Assembly (NCBI GenBank): GCA_020638795.1
Contig: JACKHW010000005.1
Span: 478,569 to 542,568 of the forward strand
Reading direction: 5' to 3'
Length of the DNA stretch: 64,000 nucleotides
Origin: Planctomycetota bacterium
Lineage (GTDB): Bacteria; Planctomycetota; UBA1135; GCA-002748355
The translations under genes were made by a program, and so were the position numbers. Position 1 is the first letter of the stretch; each line of letters begins with the position of its first letter. Below the pieces are notes generated by a model. The model ran no database searches and was not told the origin of the DNA. It was given only the letters and a program-made list of their open reading frames with translations. Below, one piece after another: positions 7,905-16,820 of this stretch.

Positions 7905-10900
7905 TGGCTCGACATCGTCAATGTTCGGGCAGCACGGAAGCCGATCTGCGGTCCAGCGAGAGTACGACTGGCGTCCGATCTCGCAGCGCTTCGCGCCATC
8001 GTCGCTGGAGTGTTCCAACAACCACCTCGAAAGATGATCTCGGGAGCCTCGCTGGCTCGCAATCCGTTACCGGGTTCGGGAACGGTTTCGTACGACGCGC
8101 GACCACCGAGGCAGAACTCCCACACGTTGCCAACGACATCGAAGAGTCCGAAAGCGTTGGCCTGGTAGGAGCCGACCGGAGCGGCAACGACACGACCGTC
8201 ATCGAACGTCTCGAAGTCGTTGCTCCAATTGGGATAGAAGCGCTGCGCCGTCGCATCCGCGAGATTGGCGTAGCCCGAAAGGCTCGTACGCGAGTCGCCC
8301 GAGAACCACACGTCGTCGCCACCCGCGCGACAAGCGTATTCCCACTGGGCCTCGGTCGGGAGGATCAATCCAGCCTCCGCCAGCACTCGGCGGGCCGTTG
8401 TCCAATTCACGGTCTCGACCGGATGCGTGAACGAGATCGGGTCGGTGCTTCCGCGCATCGTCGCACCCATGGCATGCGTACTGGGGTCTCGATTGTCTGA
8501 CAGACGCATCCACTGCCCGCGTGTGACTTCATGACGCCCGATGAAGAAGGGATCGAGCTTCACTTCGTGCACCGGTGCCTCGTCGGCATCGGCACCGCCA
8601 TCGAAGTTCGCCTTGGTCGCATCGACACGCTGTGCTCCCATGCGGAACGTACCGCCCGGCAAGAGTACGAACACGATTCCGGTATGGCGTTCGATGTCGA
8701 TGCTCCCGTCCGGTCGATGTTCTGGAATGACAAGGTCGCGCACAGGTCGGCCACGGACGGGGTCCCAGGCTGATCGCAAGTCGTAGAACTCCCAGAGCCG
8801 CGTTACCGGATTCATGCCGATCGGCACGAGTCCGATCTGCGGTGCCAGCACGAGAGGCTTTTCGCTCCGATAGTTCGTGCTCGCAACGACCCCATCGGCC
8901 GTGGCGATCGCGCGCTGAGCTGCTTCCCAGCGGTCGGCATAGCGATCGACGGAAGCATCCGCGATCTGACGTGCGAACTCCAAGCGATCGCGAAGACGCG
9001 GCAACACGGATTCGCCAACCTCCAGAATTTTCTGTAGGACTCCGCAGAGCGTGTCATGGAGGAACCGTTCAGCATCGCTGGCGAAGATCCGAGGCTTGGA
9101 GGCCTCGAGCGATTGGCGAACTCGAAGCACTGCGAGTTCACTTCGATCGATCTGTCGTTGCAGTCCTGATGCCTCGAGTTGCTCCACGAGCAACTCGAGC
9201 TTGTCCGACATCGGCTGGACTTCGAAACGAACCGGATCCGTGAGCGGGAGCGCCTGCAACAGATCCATGGTCGCGCGTGCCTCGCGGAACTGTCCGATTC
9301 CGACCTGAGACCATGCGAGTACGTTCCATGCCTGCGCAGCATCGACGCTTCGATCGCCATCATCGATCTTGGCGACCGCGGCCTTTGCGAGTGCGACGAG
9401 GTGTGCGCCATCCGGGTCCGGGCGCCAATCTCGTCCGCTCCCGATGCGCCGAACGACGCGCTCGACGAGTTCTTTTGCGGTCGCGGCCTGTTCGACTTCG
9501 TCGAGTTGCGGCTCGGAGACCGGAGCCGAGCGGCCGCGCGAGATGAGTCGAAAAGCATGCAGCATGCTCTCGGCGCGCTGTAACTCACTCTCGTGGGTTT
9601 GGCTCGGTAGTGAAACCGCCTCGGCCGGCGCGACACCACCGAGTTCGGTCGCGCGTGAACGAAGCGTCTCCAATGCGGCCTCGATGCGAGCGCGCTTGCG
9701 CTCCAAGTCAGCGAACTCCACGTGGATCCAGTCTTCGATCCGCGGGATCGATTCGGGGAGCGCAGGCCCGAGGGCCTCGGCATGATGCGCCACTTCGTCG
9801 ACCTGGACGGCGAGCGCCAGGAGGTCATAGTCGTCGATCTTGCTCTGGAGTAGCTGGGACTTCTCCGTCGCACGCACGAACCCGAGTGACGTGCCGATCA
9901 ATCCGCCGAGAATGCTGAGCAGTAACAACCCGATGAGGGTCGCACTCCCACGATTGCGGCGTAGATACTTCCGCAATCGATAGGACGTAGTCAGGGGCCC
10001 TGCGGTCACAGCCTCCGCCCGCAAATAGCGCGCAAGGTCCAGGCTCAAGTCCCTTGCGCTCGCGTATCGCTCATCCGGGTCCTTGTGCAGACACTTGAGC
10101 GTGATCCAGTCGAGTTCGCGGTGGAGCTGTCCCGTGAGACGACGCGGGTCTTCGCAATCCCGCTCGGCAATCGCGGCCCGTGTCGCCGTCGAAGCGCGCT
10201 GGCTCGGCCAGGGCGGAGTCTCGAATTCGATGATTCGCCTGCGCTGTTCCGGAGTTGCTCGCCTCAAGCGCTCGCCGTCGAACGGCAGTGACCCACTCAA
10301 GACCTCGTAGAGCATGACCCCGATGGCGTAGACGTCGGTTCGCGTGTCGACCGCCGACGGATTCGCGCCTGCTTGTTCGGGCGACATGTACTCCGGTGTT
10401 CCGACCGCGGCACCGGGCGTCGTCAGTGCCGGTTCCTCTGGCGAAACCAGAACTGGATCCAAGAGTCGCGCGATGCCGAAATCGATGATGCGCGGCTCTG
10501 AACTGCCATCCGCCGCTTTGCGGACGAGAATGTTGGACGGCTTGAGGTCGCGATGGATGACACCGTTCTGGTGCGCGTGCTCGACACCTTCGCAGATCTT
10601 GCAAAAGAGTGAGACGCGCTCACGGATCGAGAGCTTCTCCTTCGAGCAGTGTGCCGTGAGCGAAACACCGTGCACGAACTCCATGACGAAGTACGGACGC
10701 CCGGCATCCGTCGCCCCGACATCGAAGAGACGTGCGATGAAGCGATGGTCCAATCGCGCGAGTGTTTGCCGCTCGAAAGTGAAGCGCGCGAGCATCTCGC
10801 GCGTGTCCATTCCGACCTTGACCAGCTTGATGGCCACTTCACGCACGATCGGAGAACGCTGGACCGCGCGATAGATGATGCCCATGCCGCCACGGCCGAC

Positions 10901-11092
10901 TTCCTCGATGACTTCGAAGGGTCCGATGCGTTCGGGTCGTTCGGGAACCAACAACAAACTCGAAACCTTCGCGAAGCGGCGACGCGCCTCGTCGGCGAGT
11001 TCGGGATTCGCGCGGCAGAAGACCTCGAGTGCTGGCAGGCCATCTCGCTGGATCGAGAGAAAGCACTCGGCAAAGCGGTCTTCGGCGTCCAT
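7901..11092 (-). CDS. Transmembrane Ser/Thr kinase with C-terminal FGE/SUMF1-like domain
   Basis: The 1063-residue protein begins with a short helical segment and then a Hanks-type kinase (residues ~56-350). It has GRGGMG at 66-71, the VAIK lysine at 89, HRDLKPSN at 180-187, DFG at 204-206 and GTPEYMSPEQ as the activation/APE segment. A transmembrane helix spans about 384-403. A long, probably extracytoplasmic helical region (~405-820) leads to a sulfatase-modifying-factor fold at the C-terminus (GGTFRMGA ... PTEAQWEYACRAGG ... GNVWEFCLGG ... IGFRAAR). The paired catalytic cysteines of true formylglycine-generating enzymes are absent (RGGCWNTPATMARSAARSD). The domain is therefore probably a sensor or binding module. 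The start at 11092 is set by the domain boundary. It is coupled to the ECF sigma gene. Confidence 0.88.
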   Translation of the reverse strand: MDAEDRFAECFLSIQRDGLPALEVFCRANPELADEARRRFAKVSSLLLVPERPERIGPFEVIEEVGRGGMGIIYRAVQRSPIVREVAIKLVKVGMDTREMLARFTFERQTLARLDHRFIARLFDVGATDAGRPYFVMEFVHGVSLTAHCSKEKLSIRERVSLFCKICEGVEHAHQNGVIHRDLKPSNILVRKAADGSSEPRIIDFGIARLLDPVLVSPEEPALTTPGAAVGTPEYMSPEQAGANPSAVDTRTDVYAIGVMLYEVLSGSLPFDGERLRRATPEQRRRIIEFETPPWPSQRASTATRAAIAERDCEDPRRLTGQLHRELDWITLKCLHKDPDERYASARDLSLDLARYLRAEAVTAGPLTTSYRLRKYLRRNRGSATLIGLLLLSILGGLIGTSLGFVRATEKSQLLQSKIDDYDLLALAVQVDEVAHHAEALGPALPESIPRIEDWIHVEFADLERKRARIEAALETLRSRATELGGVAPAEAVSLPSQTHESELQRAESMLHAFRLISRGRSAPVSEPQLDEVEQAATAKELVERVVRRIGSGRDWRPDPDGAHLVALAKAAVAKIDDGDRSVDAAQAWNVLAWSQVGIGQFREARATMDLLQALPLTDPVRFEVQPMSDKLELLVEQLEASGLQRQIDRSELAVLRVRQSLEASKPRIFASDAERFLHDTLCGVLQKILEVGESVLPRLRDRLEFARQIADASVDRYADRWEAAQRAIATADGVVASTNYRSEKPLVLAPQIGLVPIGMNPVTRLWEFYDLRSAWDPVRGRPVRDLVIPEHRPDGSIDIERHTGIVFVLLPGGTFRMGAQRVDATKANFDGGADADEAPVHEVKLDPFFIGRHEVTRGQWMRLSDNRDPSTHAMGATMRGSTDPISFTHPVETVNWTTARRVLAEAGLILPTEAQWEYACRAGGDDVWFSGDSRTSLSGYANLADATAQRFYPNWSNDFETFDDGRVVAAPVGSYQANAFGLFDVVGNVWEFCLGGRASYETVPEPGNGLRASEAPEIIFRGGCWNTPATMARSAARSDASRTLAGPQIGFRAARTLTMSSQ

Positions 11093-11258
11093 GGCGCGAC
11101 ATGTTCCTGGTGACGGGTTCACTGGGTCAAGCGCCTGGTCGCGGCCGAACAGTGCAGCGATTTGTGTCGAAATCGTCGTGACGGAAAGGGCCGCCTCGTG
11201 CGCTCGAACCTTTGCCCGGTCGATCGACCGACGGGAACAAGAACCACGAGGAGCATCC

Positions 11259-13046
11259 ATGAACCATTTCCACACGCCACTGCAACCGACCATCCTGGCC
11301 CTTACCCTGGCATTCTCGACAGGAGCGCTCACCGCCCAGCCGACTTTGCCTCCACAGTCCTTCGAGAGCGGCAACCGGATCCTGTTGCTCGGAACCGTGG
11401 GCTCGCCACACAGCGTGCCCGGCATCGACGGCGAGTTCGTCCTGGATCCGGCGACGATGATGTCGATGACGGACGACGGCACGACACTCGGCGAGCTGCG
11501 GCGACGCCTCGGTCGTCTGCCGGGTACCGAAGCGCTCTACTACCAACTCTTCACGGTCGGTTCGAACCCCAAGCTGTCCGCACCACAACCCTTGGTCGCG
11601 AACCTGCTCACGGAAGCTGCGTGCCGAGCGCTCGCCGAGCGATTCGTGGCAAGGGCGTCCCCCGACTTGGAAGGCTGGCAGAACGCCCGACTCGGCGCGA
11701 GCGTACCCTTCTACCGCCCCGACGTCGACGGCATCGCCTACTACGAGTTCGCAGTCGCACCCGTGGGTTTCGTCATCGTCTCCACGGGCGCGCACGACAT
11801 TCCCGTAGCGAGTTTCAGCCACCTGTCGTCGCCACACAGCCAGCGACTTCGATCCCAGGCCGGTGCAGTCGCAGGTCTGAAGATCCACCGCTTGTCGGAC
11901 TCGTCCTACGTAGGAGAATCCTCGGCGGGTGTCGTCGCACGACTCGGCACGCTACCTGTCGATGCTGATCGTGACCACCGAGCTGCAGGTCCGATCAGCG
12001 AGTCGGAAACATGGGCGAGCTATCGCACGCAATACGCTGCTTTGTTCGCGAAGGGATTGGATCAGCGACGGAGCAGCGCCGCAATCGCGTGGAAGCACCA
12101 GCGAGATCAAGTCTGCGGCCCGAACGACACCTGGGCGAAGCACTTGAACTTCGCCGGGAGCATCTACGATCAACGCCTTTACAACCAGTATCAACGCTTC
12201 GACTGCCAAAGCGGTTGTGTGCCGACCGCATGGGCCATGCTCATCGGTTGGACCGATGTCCGGGCTCACGGCGGTGATCCGCGATGGAGTCGTCATATCG
12301 ACTTGTTCCGATCCGGCGGCACGACCTATGGCAATCCTGCGTTCGTCGCACCCCAGCAGCTGAAGGACCAGCCGGTACCGCCAGAGGTCAGGAACCTCGT
12401 CGAACTGCTGCGCTACCACCAGGGAACGACGTGCTCTGGAAATGCAGGTTCGACCATGCCGGGCCTGGCAGCGCAGCTCTACTTGACACTGTCCACGCAT
12501 CCGACCTTCGGCGGAAAGGGCCTCGTGTCGTGCCACGGTGATTGGGACACCTGGCACATCATTCGCAACACGTATCGCGACTATGCGATCGGCTCCATCC
12601 AAGCAGGTATGCCGTGTGTGGTCGGCCGCGACAGCCACGCTTGGTTGGCTTGGGGCTATCAAGCCTGGGGACTCTTCCGCGGCACCGAGGAACTGTATCG
12701 ATTCGACGAGTACTTCCTCACCAACAAGGGTTGGGGGGGAATCATGGAGTGGATCCCCGCGGCGATCTACAACGTGTTCTCGATCACCGAAGGCCAATAC
12801 ATCGAGACAGCCTACGAGCGGTGCCGTTGCGATTGCTCCGTGCAGTTCCTCGGTTCCGACAACGTCTGGCGCGAAGTTCGCCGCGACGGCCGGCCGGTCC
12901 GCATCCCCGTGAGTGGCGGTGCCGTGCGGTGGCGTTGTGGTGGAACGCTCGAGTGGAGTCGCTTCCGAAGCGATGCGACCTTCGTCGAGGTCACACGTCC
13001 CAACGCTTTCCCTGCTGGCCTCATTATCGTGCACGCGATGAAGTGA
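11259..13046 (+). CDS. Secreted papain-like cysteine peptidase (C10/C39-like)
   Basis: The start at 11259 has a GAGGAG ribosome site and opens a signal peptide ending near LTAQP. The 595-residue precursor has a ~290-residue propeptide-like region. A papain-fold domain follows, with the nucleophile in SGCVPTAWAML, the histidine in GRDSHAWLAWGYQAW and the NKGWGG motif that follows the histidine in streptopain (C10) and related families. A Cys-rich patch (RCRCDC) and a beta-rich tail end the protein. It is most probably an exported, self-processing endopeptidase. The exact MEROPS family is uncertain. It is divergent from the kinase gene with 166 bp between. Confidence 0.75.
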   Translation: MNHFHTPLQPTILALTLAFSTGALTAQPTLPPQSFESGNRILLLGTVGSPHSVPGIDGEFVLDPATMMSMTDDGTTLGELRRRLGRLPGTEALYYQLFTVGSNPKLSAPQPLVANLLTEAACRALAERFVARASPDLEGWQNARLGASVPFYRPDVDGIAYYEFAVAPVGFVIVSTGAHDIPVASFSHLSSPHSQRLRSQAGAVAGLKIHRLSDSSYVGESSAGVVARLGTLPVDADRDHRAAGPISESETWASYRTQYAALFAKGLDQRRSSAAIAWKHQRDQVCGPNDTWAKHLNFAGSIYDQRLYNQYQRFDCQSGCVPTAWAMLIGWTDVRAHGGDPRWSRHIDLFRSGGTTYGNPAFVAPQQLKDQPVPPEVRNLVELLRYHQGTTCSGNAGSTMPGLAAQLYLTLSTHPTFGGKGLVSCHGDWDTWHIIRNTYRDYAIGSIQAGMPCVVGRDSHAWLAWGYQAWGLFRGTEELYRFDEYFLTNKGWGGIMEWIPAAIYNVFSITEGQYIETAYERCRCDCSVQFLGSDNVWREVRRDGRPVRIPVSGGAVRWRCGGTLEWSRFRSDATFVEVTRPNAFPAGLIIVHAMK

Positions 13047-13149
13047 CCGTCAGCGCACGCGCCGATGTCTGCGACACGGTGGACGGGCCCCGAACCATTC
13101 ACAGAAACCATCGCTTGCTTCGACGCCCGAGCGGCTCCAATTCCCACTC

Positions 13150-13539
13150 ATGTGGTATCCGAGAATCGTGCTGGGCCTCGCGGCCTTGATGTTTGCCTCG
13201 CTGGGCGTCCTCCTCGTCGCGCGACCCGAAAAACTCGCGACCTGGGTCGGAATCCACGCAAGCAGCGCGGGAGCGACGACCGAGTTGCGCGCATGGTATG
13301 GCGGCCTCGAGATCGCGATCGCCGCCCTTCTCGTCTGGGGCATCGTCCAGCCATCGTTCGCGCCCACGTCCTACATCGTGCTCGCGGCCGTTTCGTTCGG
13401 ACCACTCGTGGGAAGGCTCGTCGGTTTCGTCGCGGACAAGAGTACGGACGGGACCTTGCTGGCGTTCGCGGCGACCGAAGTCGCGTTCGGTGTTCTAGGG
13501 GTCGTCGGCTGGCTCCGAACCGCGCCAGTCGAGGGATGA
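13150..13539 (+). CDS. DUF4345 membrane protein
   Basis: The 129-residue protein has four predicted membrane helices (IVLGLAALMFASLGVLL; LEIAIAALLVWGIV; TSYIVLAAVSFGPLVGRLVG; AFAATEVAFGVLGVVGWL) with the RPEKLATWVGI and WYGGLEI motifs of the DUF4345 family. Its function is unknown. It follows the peptidase gene by 103 bp. Confidence 0.75.
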   Translation: MWYPRIVLGLAALMFASLGVLLVARPEKLATWVGIHASSAGATTELRAWYGGLEIAIAALLVWGIVQPSFAPTSYIVLAAVSFGPLVGRLVGFVADKSTDGTLLAFAATEVAFGVLGVVGWLRTAPVEG

Positions 13540-13596
13540 ACAGAAACGACCCTCGGTACACGTCCGAGTCATTCAACGCCTCGCTATCGTAGCGCC

Positions 13597-14001
13597 GTGC
13601 CACTCTCGATCTTCGTCATCATGGATACGGCCTACTCGGGGGATCTCGCCGACGATGCACGGCAGGGTTCCGTCTGGATCGTCGCGTCGCCAAACAACGA
13701 GGAAGCTGCACGGCATGCGCGCGCGGCGATTGCGCGTGAGTGTCCGATGCCCGATCGGATCACCACCTTCACTGCCGATGTAGACGACGACCTCGCGCTG
13801 TCCAGTCTGTTGACCACGATCCGCGCGCACCACGGAGAGTTGGCTGCGAGTTCATCCTGGGACTCCATCCACGTGATTGGTCGGACCATTGGCCACTCGC
13901 GACCATCACGAATCGCGACCGCCCTCGGCGTGCACGATGTCGAACTCGTCGAACGACCGTCGGGATTCTCTATCCGCCGTTCGCGATCCGAGCGCCGCTG
14001 A
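13597..14001 (+). CDS. Small hypothetical protein
   Basis: This is an open frame of 134 codons starting with GTG at 13597, or alternatively ATG at 13621. The protein is mixed alpha/beta, starts with a hydrophobic strand (LSIFVIMDTAYSG) and has no signal peptide or recognised motif. The basic tail IRRSRSERR ends 7 bp before the convergent neighbour. Codon use with G/C at third positions supports it being real, but I know no family for it. Confidence 0.5.
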   Translation: MPLSIFVIMDTAYSGDLADDARQGSVWIVASPNNEEAARHARAAIARECPMPDRITTFTADVDDDLALSSLLTTIRAHHGELAASSSWDSIHVIGRTIGHSRPSRIATALGVHDVELVERPSGFSIRRSRSERR

Positions 14002-14008
14002 ATCGCTA

Positions 14009-14536
14009 TCAGGTCCCGATCACGGCGTGGCCGCTGCGCGAGAACGCGTGTGCCGGGGGCCCGACGCGCACGATCGCGAAGGCTTGCTGATACAACGACA
14101 ACCCGAGTAGCCGGGCATCATTGGGAATCGCGAACTTCACATCGACGGTGTCCATCGCGTAGGCGCACGTTCGAATCCAGTCGAGCGAGATGCGCAAATG
14201 CCCACACCAATCCGTCCCGAGAACGCTGGTGTCGAACGGCAGCGGGATCGAGCCGAAGCGTTTGTCGGAGAACCCCGTCGCCACGAACCCGATGCGCTCG
14301 AACAACACCTGCTTGTTGCGGTTCAGGATGCCGAACGACGAGGTCACGGTCAGCGTGTACGTCGTGCCTAGGCGCGGCAGTCCCGTTACCCGGAACGTGA
14401 CGACCTCTTTGTTGTTGTCCAGACAACCAGGCCCGACGATCGTGTAGGACGCAGTCTGCGCCCGGACGCCATGTTGCGACAAGAGAACAGTCGCGAGAAG
14501 GGCAGTCGCGAGACTCGCCACGAGCGATCGTGCCAT
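14009..14536 (-). CDS. Secreted beta-rich protein with a lineage-typical domain
   Basis: The 175-residue protein has a clear signal peptide (SLVASLATALLATVLLSQHGVRAQ). The mature part is a single beta-rich module: VGPGCLDNN ... GLPRLGTTYTL ... FGSIPLPFDTSVLGTDWCGHLRISLD ... AIPNDARLLGLSLYQQAF. The same order of elements (GPGC, G-LP-LG, PLPFD-S-LG--C-L, IPND--LLG--LYQQ) appears in other secreted proteins of this lineage and resembles the tail of the DUF4397 protein. Its role is unknown. It may be a surface-exposed carbohydrate- or protein-binding fold. Confidence 0.65.
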   Translation of the reverse strand: MARSLVASLATALLATVLLSQHGVRAQTASYTIVGPGCLDNNKEVVTFRVTGLPRLGTTYTLTVTSSFGILNRNKQVLFERIGFVATGFSDKRFGSIPLPFDTSVLGTDWCGHLRISLDWIRTCAYAMDTVDVKFAIPNDARLLGLSLYQQAFAIVRVGPPAHAFSRSGHAVIGT

Positions 14537-14620
14537 CGGAGAGCTCCTGAGAAGGGACTGCTGGAAGCATAGCGCGGCAGAGGATTTGGTGGCTCACTCC
14601 TGATCGAGGTGCCGCGTGCG

Positions 14621-15313
14621 CTACGCGATCGACGTGCCGACGAGTGCGCCGATGCCGAACGTCACTCCCATCGCAAGTGCACCCCAGAACACGACGCGCA
14701 CTGCCGCCGCTAGCTGAGATGCGCCGCCTGCGCGAGCTCCGAGGGCGCCGAGGGCAGCCAAGCTCACGAGGGACGCGACGCCTGCAGCGACGATCGCCAT
14801 CTCACGAGGCACCAGCGCCACGATGGCGAGCGGCAACGCGGCACCCACCGCGAACGTCGCCGCCGAAGCACCTGCCGCCTGCACCGGTCGAGCCGCCTGA
14901 TGCTCGACGAAGCCGAGTTCGTCACGCAGGTGCGCTCCGAGGGCATCGTGTGCCGTCAGCGCTTCGGCGACTTGGCGTGCGAGCGGACGGTCGAGCCCGC
15001 GCTCGACGTAGATCCCCGTGAGTTCGTCGAGTTCTCGTTCGGGTTGGAGTTCGAGTTCGCGTCGTTCGCACACGCGGTCGGCGTCCTCCGTGTCGCGCTG
15101 CGAACTCACCGAGACGTACTCCCCCGCCGCCATCGACATCGCGCCGGCAACCAACCCCGCAACTCCCGCCGTCAAGATCGCCGGCTGCATCGCACCACTC
15201 GCAGCAACGCCGATGAGGAGACTCGCCGTCGAAACGATGCCGTCGTTGGCGCCGAGTACGGCAGCGCGGAGCCAACCAATGCGGTGAGAACGGTGGGGCT
15301 CGTGGTGGTGCAT
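14621..15313 (-). CDS. VIT1/CCC1-family Fe2+/Mn2+ transporter
   Basis: The 230-residue protein matches the VIT (CCC1) family. It opens with RIGWLRAAVLGANDGIVSTASLLIGVAASG, with the conserved ANDG-I motif in TM1. GAMSMAAGEYVSVSSQ follows in TM2, then an acidic/basic cytoplasmic insert (~70-140, rich in E, R and D) as in the metal-binding loop of the family, and three further helices. Family members export Fe2+ or Mn2+ from the cytoplasm into a compartment or out of the cell. The start at 15313 is fixed by homology (MHHHEPHRSHRIGW). The histidine-rich N-terminus could bind metal. Confidence 0.85.
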   Translation of the reverse strand: MHHHEPHRSHRIGWLRAAVLGANDGIVSTASLLIGVAASGAMQPAILTAGVAGLVAGAMSMAAGEYVSVSSQRDTEDADRVCERRELELQPERELDELTGIYVERGLDRPLARQVAEALTAHDALGAHLRDELGFVEHQAARPVQAAGASAATFAVGAALPLAIVALVPREMAIVAAGVASLVSLAALGALGARAGGASQLAAAVRVVFWGALAMGVTFGIGALVGTSIA

Positions 15314-15417
15314 GCTGGCACGGTAGCGCGCAGCCGGCGCAGGCGAAGTTCCGCATCGGTCATTCGTGACGCACCGGTTCTCGCGCGCCGCGGAACAAGC
15401 GCACCCGGCAAGTTCCT

Positions 15418-15594
15418 CCCGTTTCGCCACGGACCGCGATCGTGCACTTCGGGCCCGAGGCAGAAGGCACGCGCTACAAGGCGATCGCACTCCACGTCGA
15501 TTCCGCCGGCAAGCAGAAGCACGAAGACATGGGCTTCTTCCAGGGCTGGGGTACCGCGCTCGAGCAACTCGTCGCGCACGCCAAGTCTCTTTGA
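15418..15594 (+). pseudogene. Remnant of an SRPBCC (AHSA1-type) protein gene
   Basis: A frame ending in TGA at 15592-15594 encodes PRTAIVHFGPEAEGTRYKA ... MGFFQGWGTALEQLV. This matches the last ~55 residues of activator-of-Hsp90-ATPase-like SRPBCC proteins (TxIVxFxPExxGTRYxA ... EMGFxxGWGxxLxQL). Upstream, the same frame is closed by a TGA at about 15366 and contains no plausible start, and the usual first ~90 residues are missing. It therefore looks like a truncated gene left between the VIT transporter and the tRNA gene. Confidence 0.6.
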
Positions 15595-15679
15595 AAAGCG
15601 ACTGCCCCCGAACAGGTCGACAATGATGACGATGCAGGCTTTGCCCCGCGCAGGCATCCTGTAGCATCGTCGCCCGAAC

Positions 15680-15756
15680 GCGCCCGTAGCTCAGTAGGAT
15701 AGAGCGCTGGTTTCCTAAACCGGAGGTCACAGGTTCGATCCCTGTCGGGCGTACCA
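15680..15756 (+). tRNA. tRNA-Arg (anticodon CCU)
   Basis: A full cloverleaf can be folded. The acceptor is GCGCCCG with CGGGCGU (one G-U pair), the D arm starts GCUC, and the anticodon stem CUGGU/ACCGG holds the loop UUCCUAA with anticodon CCU. The T arm is ACAGG-UUCGAUC-CCUGU. The 3' CCA is encoded. It reads AGG arginine codons. Only nine bases separate it from the next start codon. Confidence 0.95.
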
Positions 15757-15765
15757 TGTTCGGGG

Positions 15766-16752
15766 ATGACTCCGATGGAACATTCTCCTGAATCACGATC
15801 CTGGCCAGAGCTGCCGTTCGAGGACTGGACCGACACCCTCGAGACACTGCACTTGTGGACCCAGATCGTCGGCAAGATCCGGATGTCCCACACGCCGTGG
15901 TGGAACCACAGCTGGAGCGTGCCGCTCTACGTCTCGCCCCGAGGTCTGACGACGTCGCTCGTCCCGTACGGGTCCGAAGGCTTCGAACTCTCGTTCGACT
16001 TCCTGGCCGAGGAACTCGTCCTGACGACGACGACCGGGGCGCGACGCAGTGTGGCGCTCGAACCCCGCTCCGTTGCCGACTTCCATGCCGAGGTGATGCA
16101 CACCATGGCAGCGGTACGGATGCCCGTGAACATCCATCCGACACCGTGCGAAATCCCGGGAGCGATTCCCTTTCCAGAGGACGAGGTGCACGACTCCTAT
16201 GACGGTGAGCACGTGCGCGCGTTGTGGCGAGCCCTGCTACAGGCGCATTGCGTCTTCACCCGGTTCCGCGCCGGCTACCTCGGTAAGGCGAGTCCGGTCC
16301 ACTTCTTCTGGGGCAGTTTCGATCTGGCAGTGACCCGGTTCTCGGGACGAACGGCTCCGGACCATCCGGGGGGCATCCCGAATTTCCCGGACGACGTGGC
16401 TCGTGAAGCGTACTCGCACGAGGTGACGAGCTGCGGGTTCTGGCCCGGCAATCGCGATCTCCGTACGCCGATCTTCTACGCCTACGCTTATCCCACGCCC
16501 GACGGCTTCGCGGACTCCGAGATCGAACCCAGCCAGGCCTATTGGCACGACACGCTGGGCGAGTTCGCTCTGCCCTACGATGCCGTGAGGACTGCCGCGG
16601 ACCCGGACCGCGACCTGTCGTCCTTCTTGGCGAGTACGCATGCCGCGGCGGCAGAGCTCGCCGAGTGGGACACGTCCGAGCTCGAATGCGCCGCGCCACG
16701 AGGACCGGACTGGTGGCACACGCGAACACAGCGGAGATCGAAGAGATCCTGA
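15766..16752 (+). CDS. DUF5996-family protein
   Basis: The 328-residue soluble protein has the hallmarks of DUF5996: WPELPFEDWTDTLETLHLWTQIVGKIRM near the start, NHSWSVPLYVSPRGLTT, IPFPEDEVHDSYD and a C-terminal FYAYAYPTPDGF segment. Its function is unknown. No signal peptide is visible. The ATG at 15766 lies nine bases after the tRNA-Arg end. An in-frame ATG at 15775 is equally possible. Co-transcription with the tRNA looks likely, with translation starting on a very short leader after tRNA processing. Confidence 0.8.
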   Translation: MTPMEHSPESRSWPELPFEDWTDTLETLHLWTQIVGKIRMSHTPWWNHSWSVPLYVSPRGLTTSLVPYGSEGFELSFDFLAEELVLTTTTGARRSVALEPRSVADFHAEVMHTMAAVRMPVNIHPTPCEIPGAIPFPEDEVHDSYDGEHVRALWRALLQAHCVFTRFRAGYLGKASPVHFFWGSFDLAVTRFSGRTAPDHPGGIPNFPDDVAREAYSHEVTSCGFWPGNRDLRTPIFYAYAYPTPDGFADSEIEPSQAYWHDTLGEFALPYDAVRTAADPDRDLSSFLASTHAAAAELAEWDTSELECAAPRGPDWWHTRTQRRSKRS

Positions 16753-16820
16753 CCCGAGAAACGCAGCAGCGCGCACGGCGCTACGCTCTTGCGTTCCCCG
16801 CTCGAACTCGAGGACCCGCA

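Noticed and set aside
15680..15756. tRNA-Arg as an attachment site for an integrated element
   Set aside because: No integrase, repeat of the tRNA 3' end or foreign gene block is visible on either side.
15752..15784. Short inverted repeat (ATGTTC ... GAACAT) after the tRNA as a terminator
   Set aside because: It has just six pairs, a long loop and no T-run, and part of it lies in the coding start of the DUF5996 gene.
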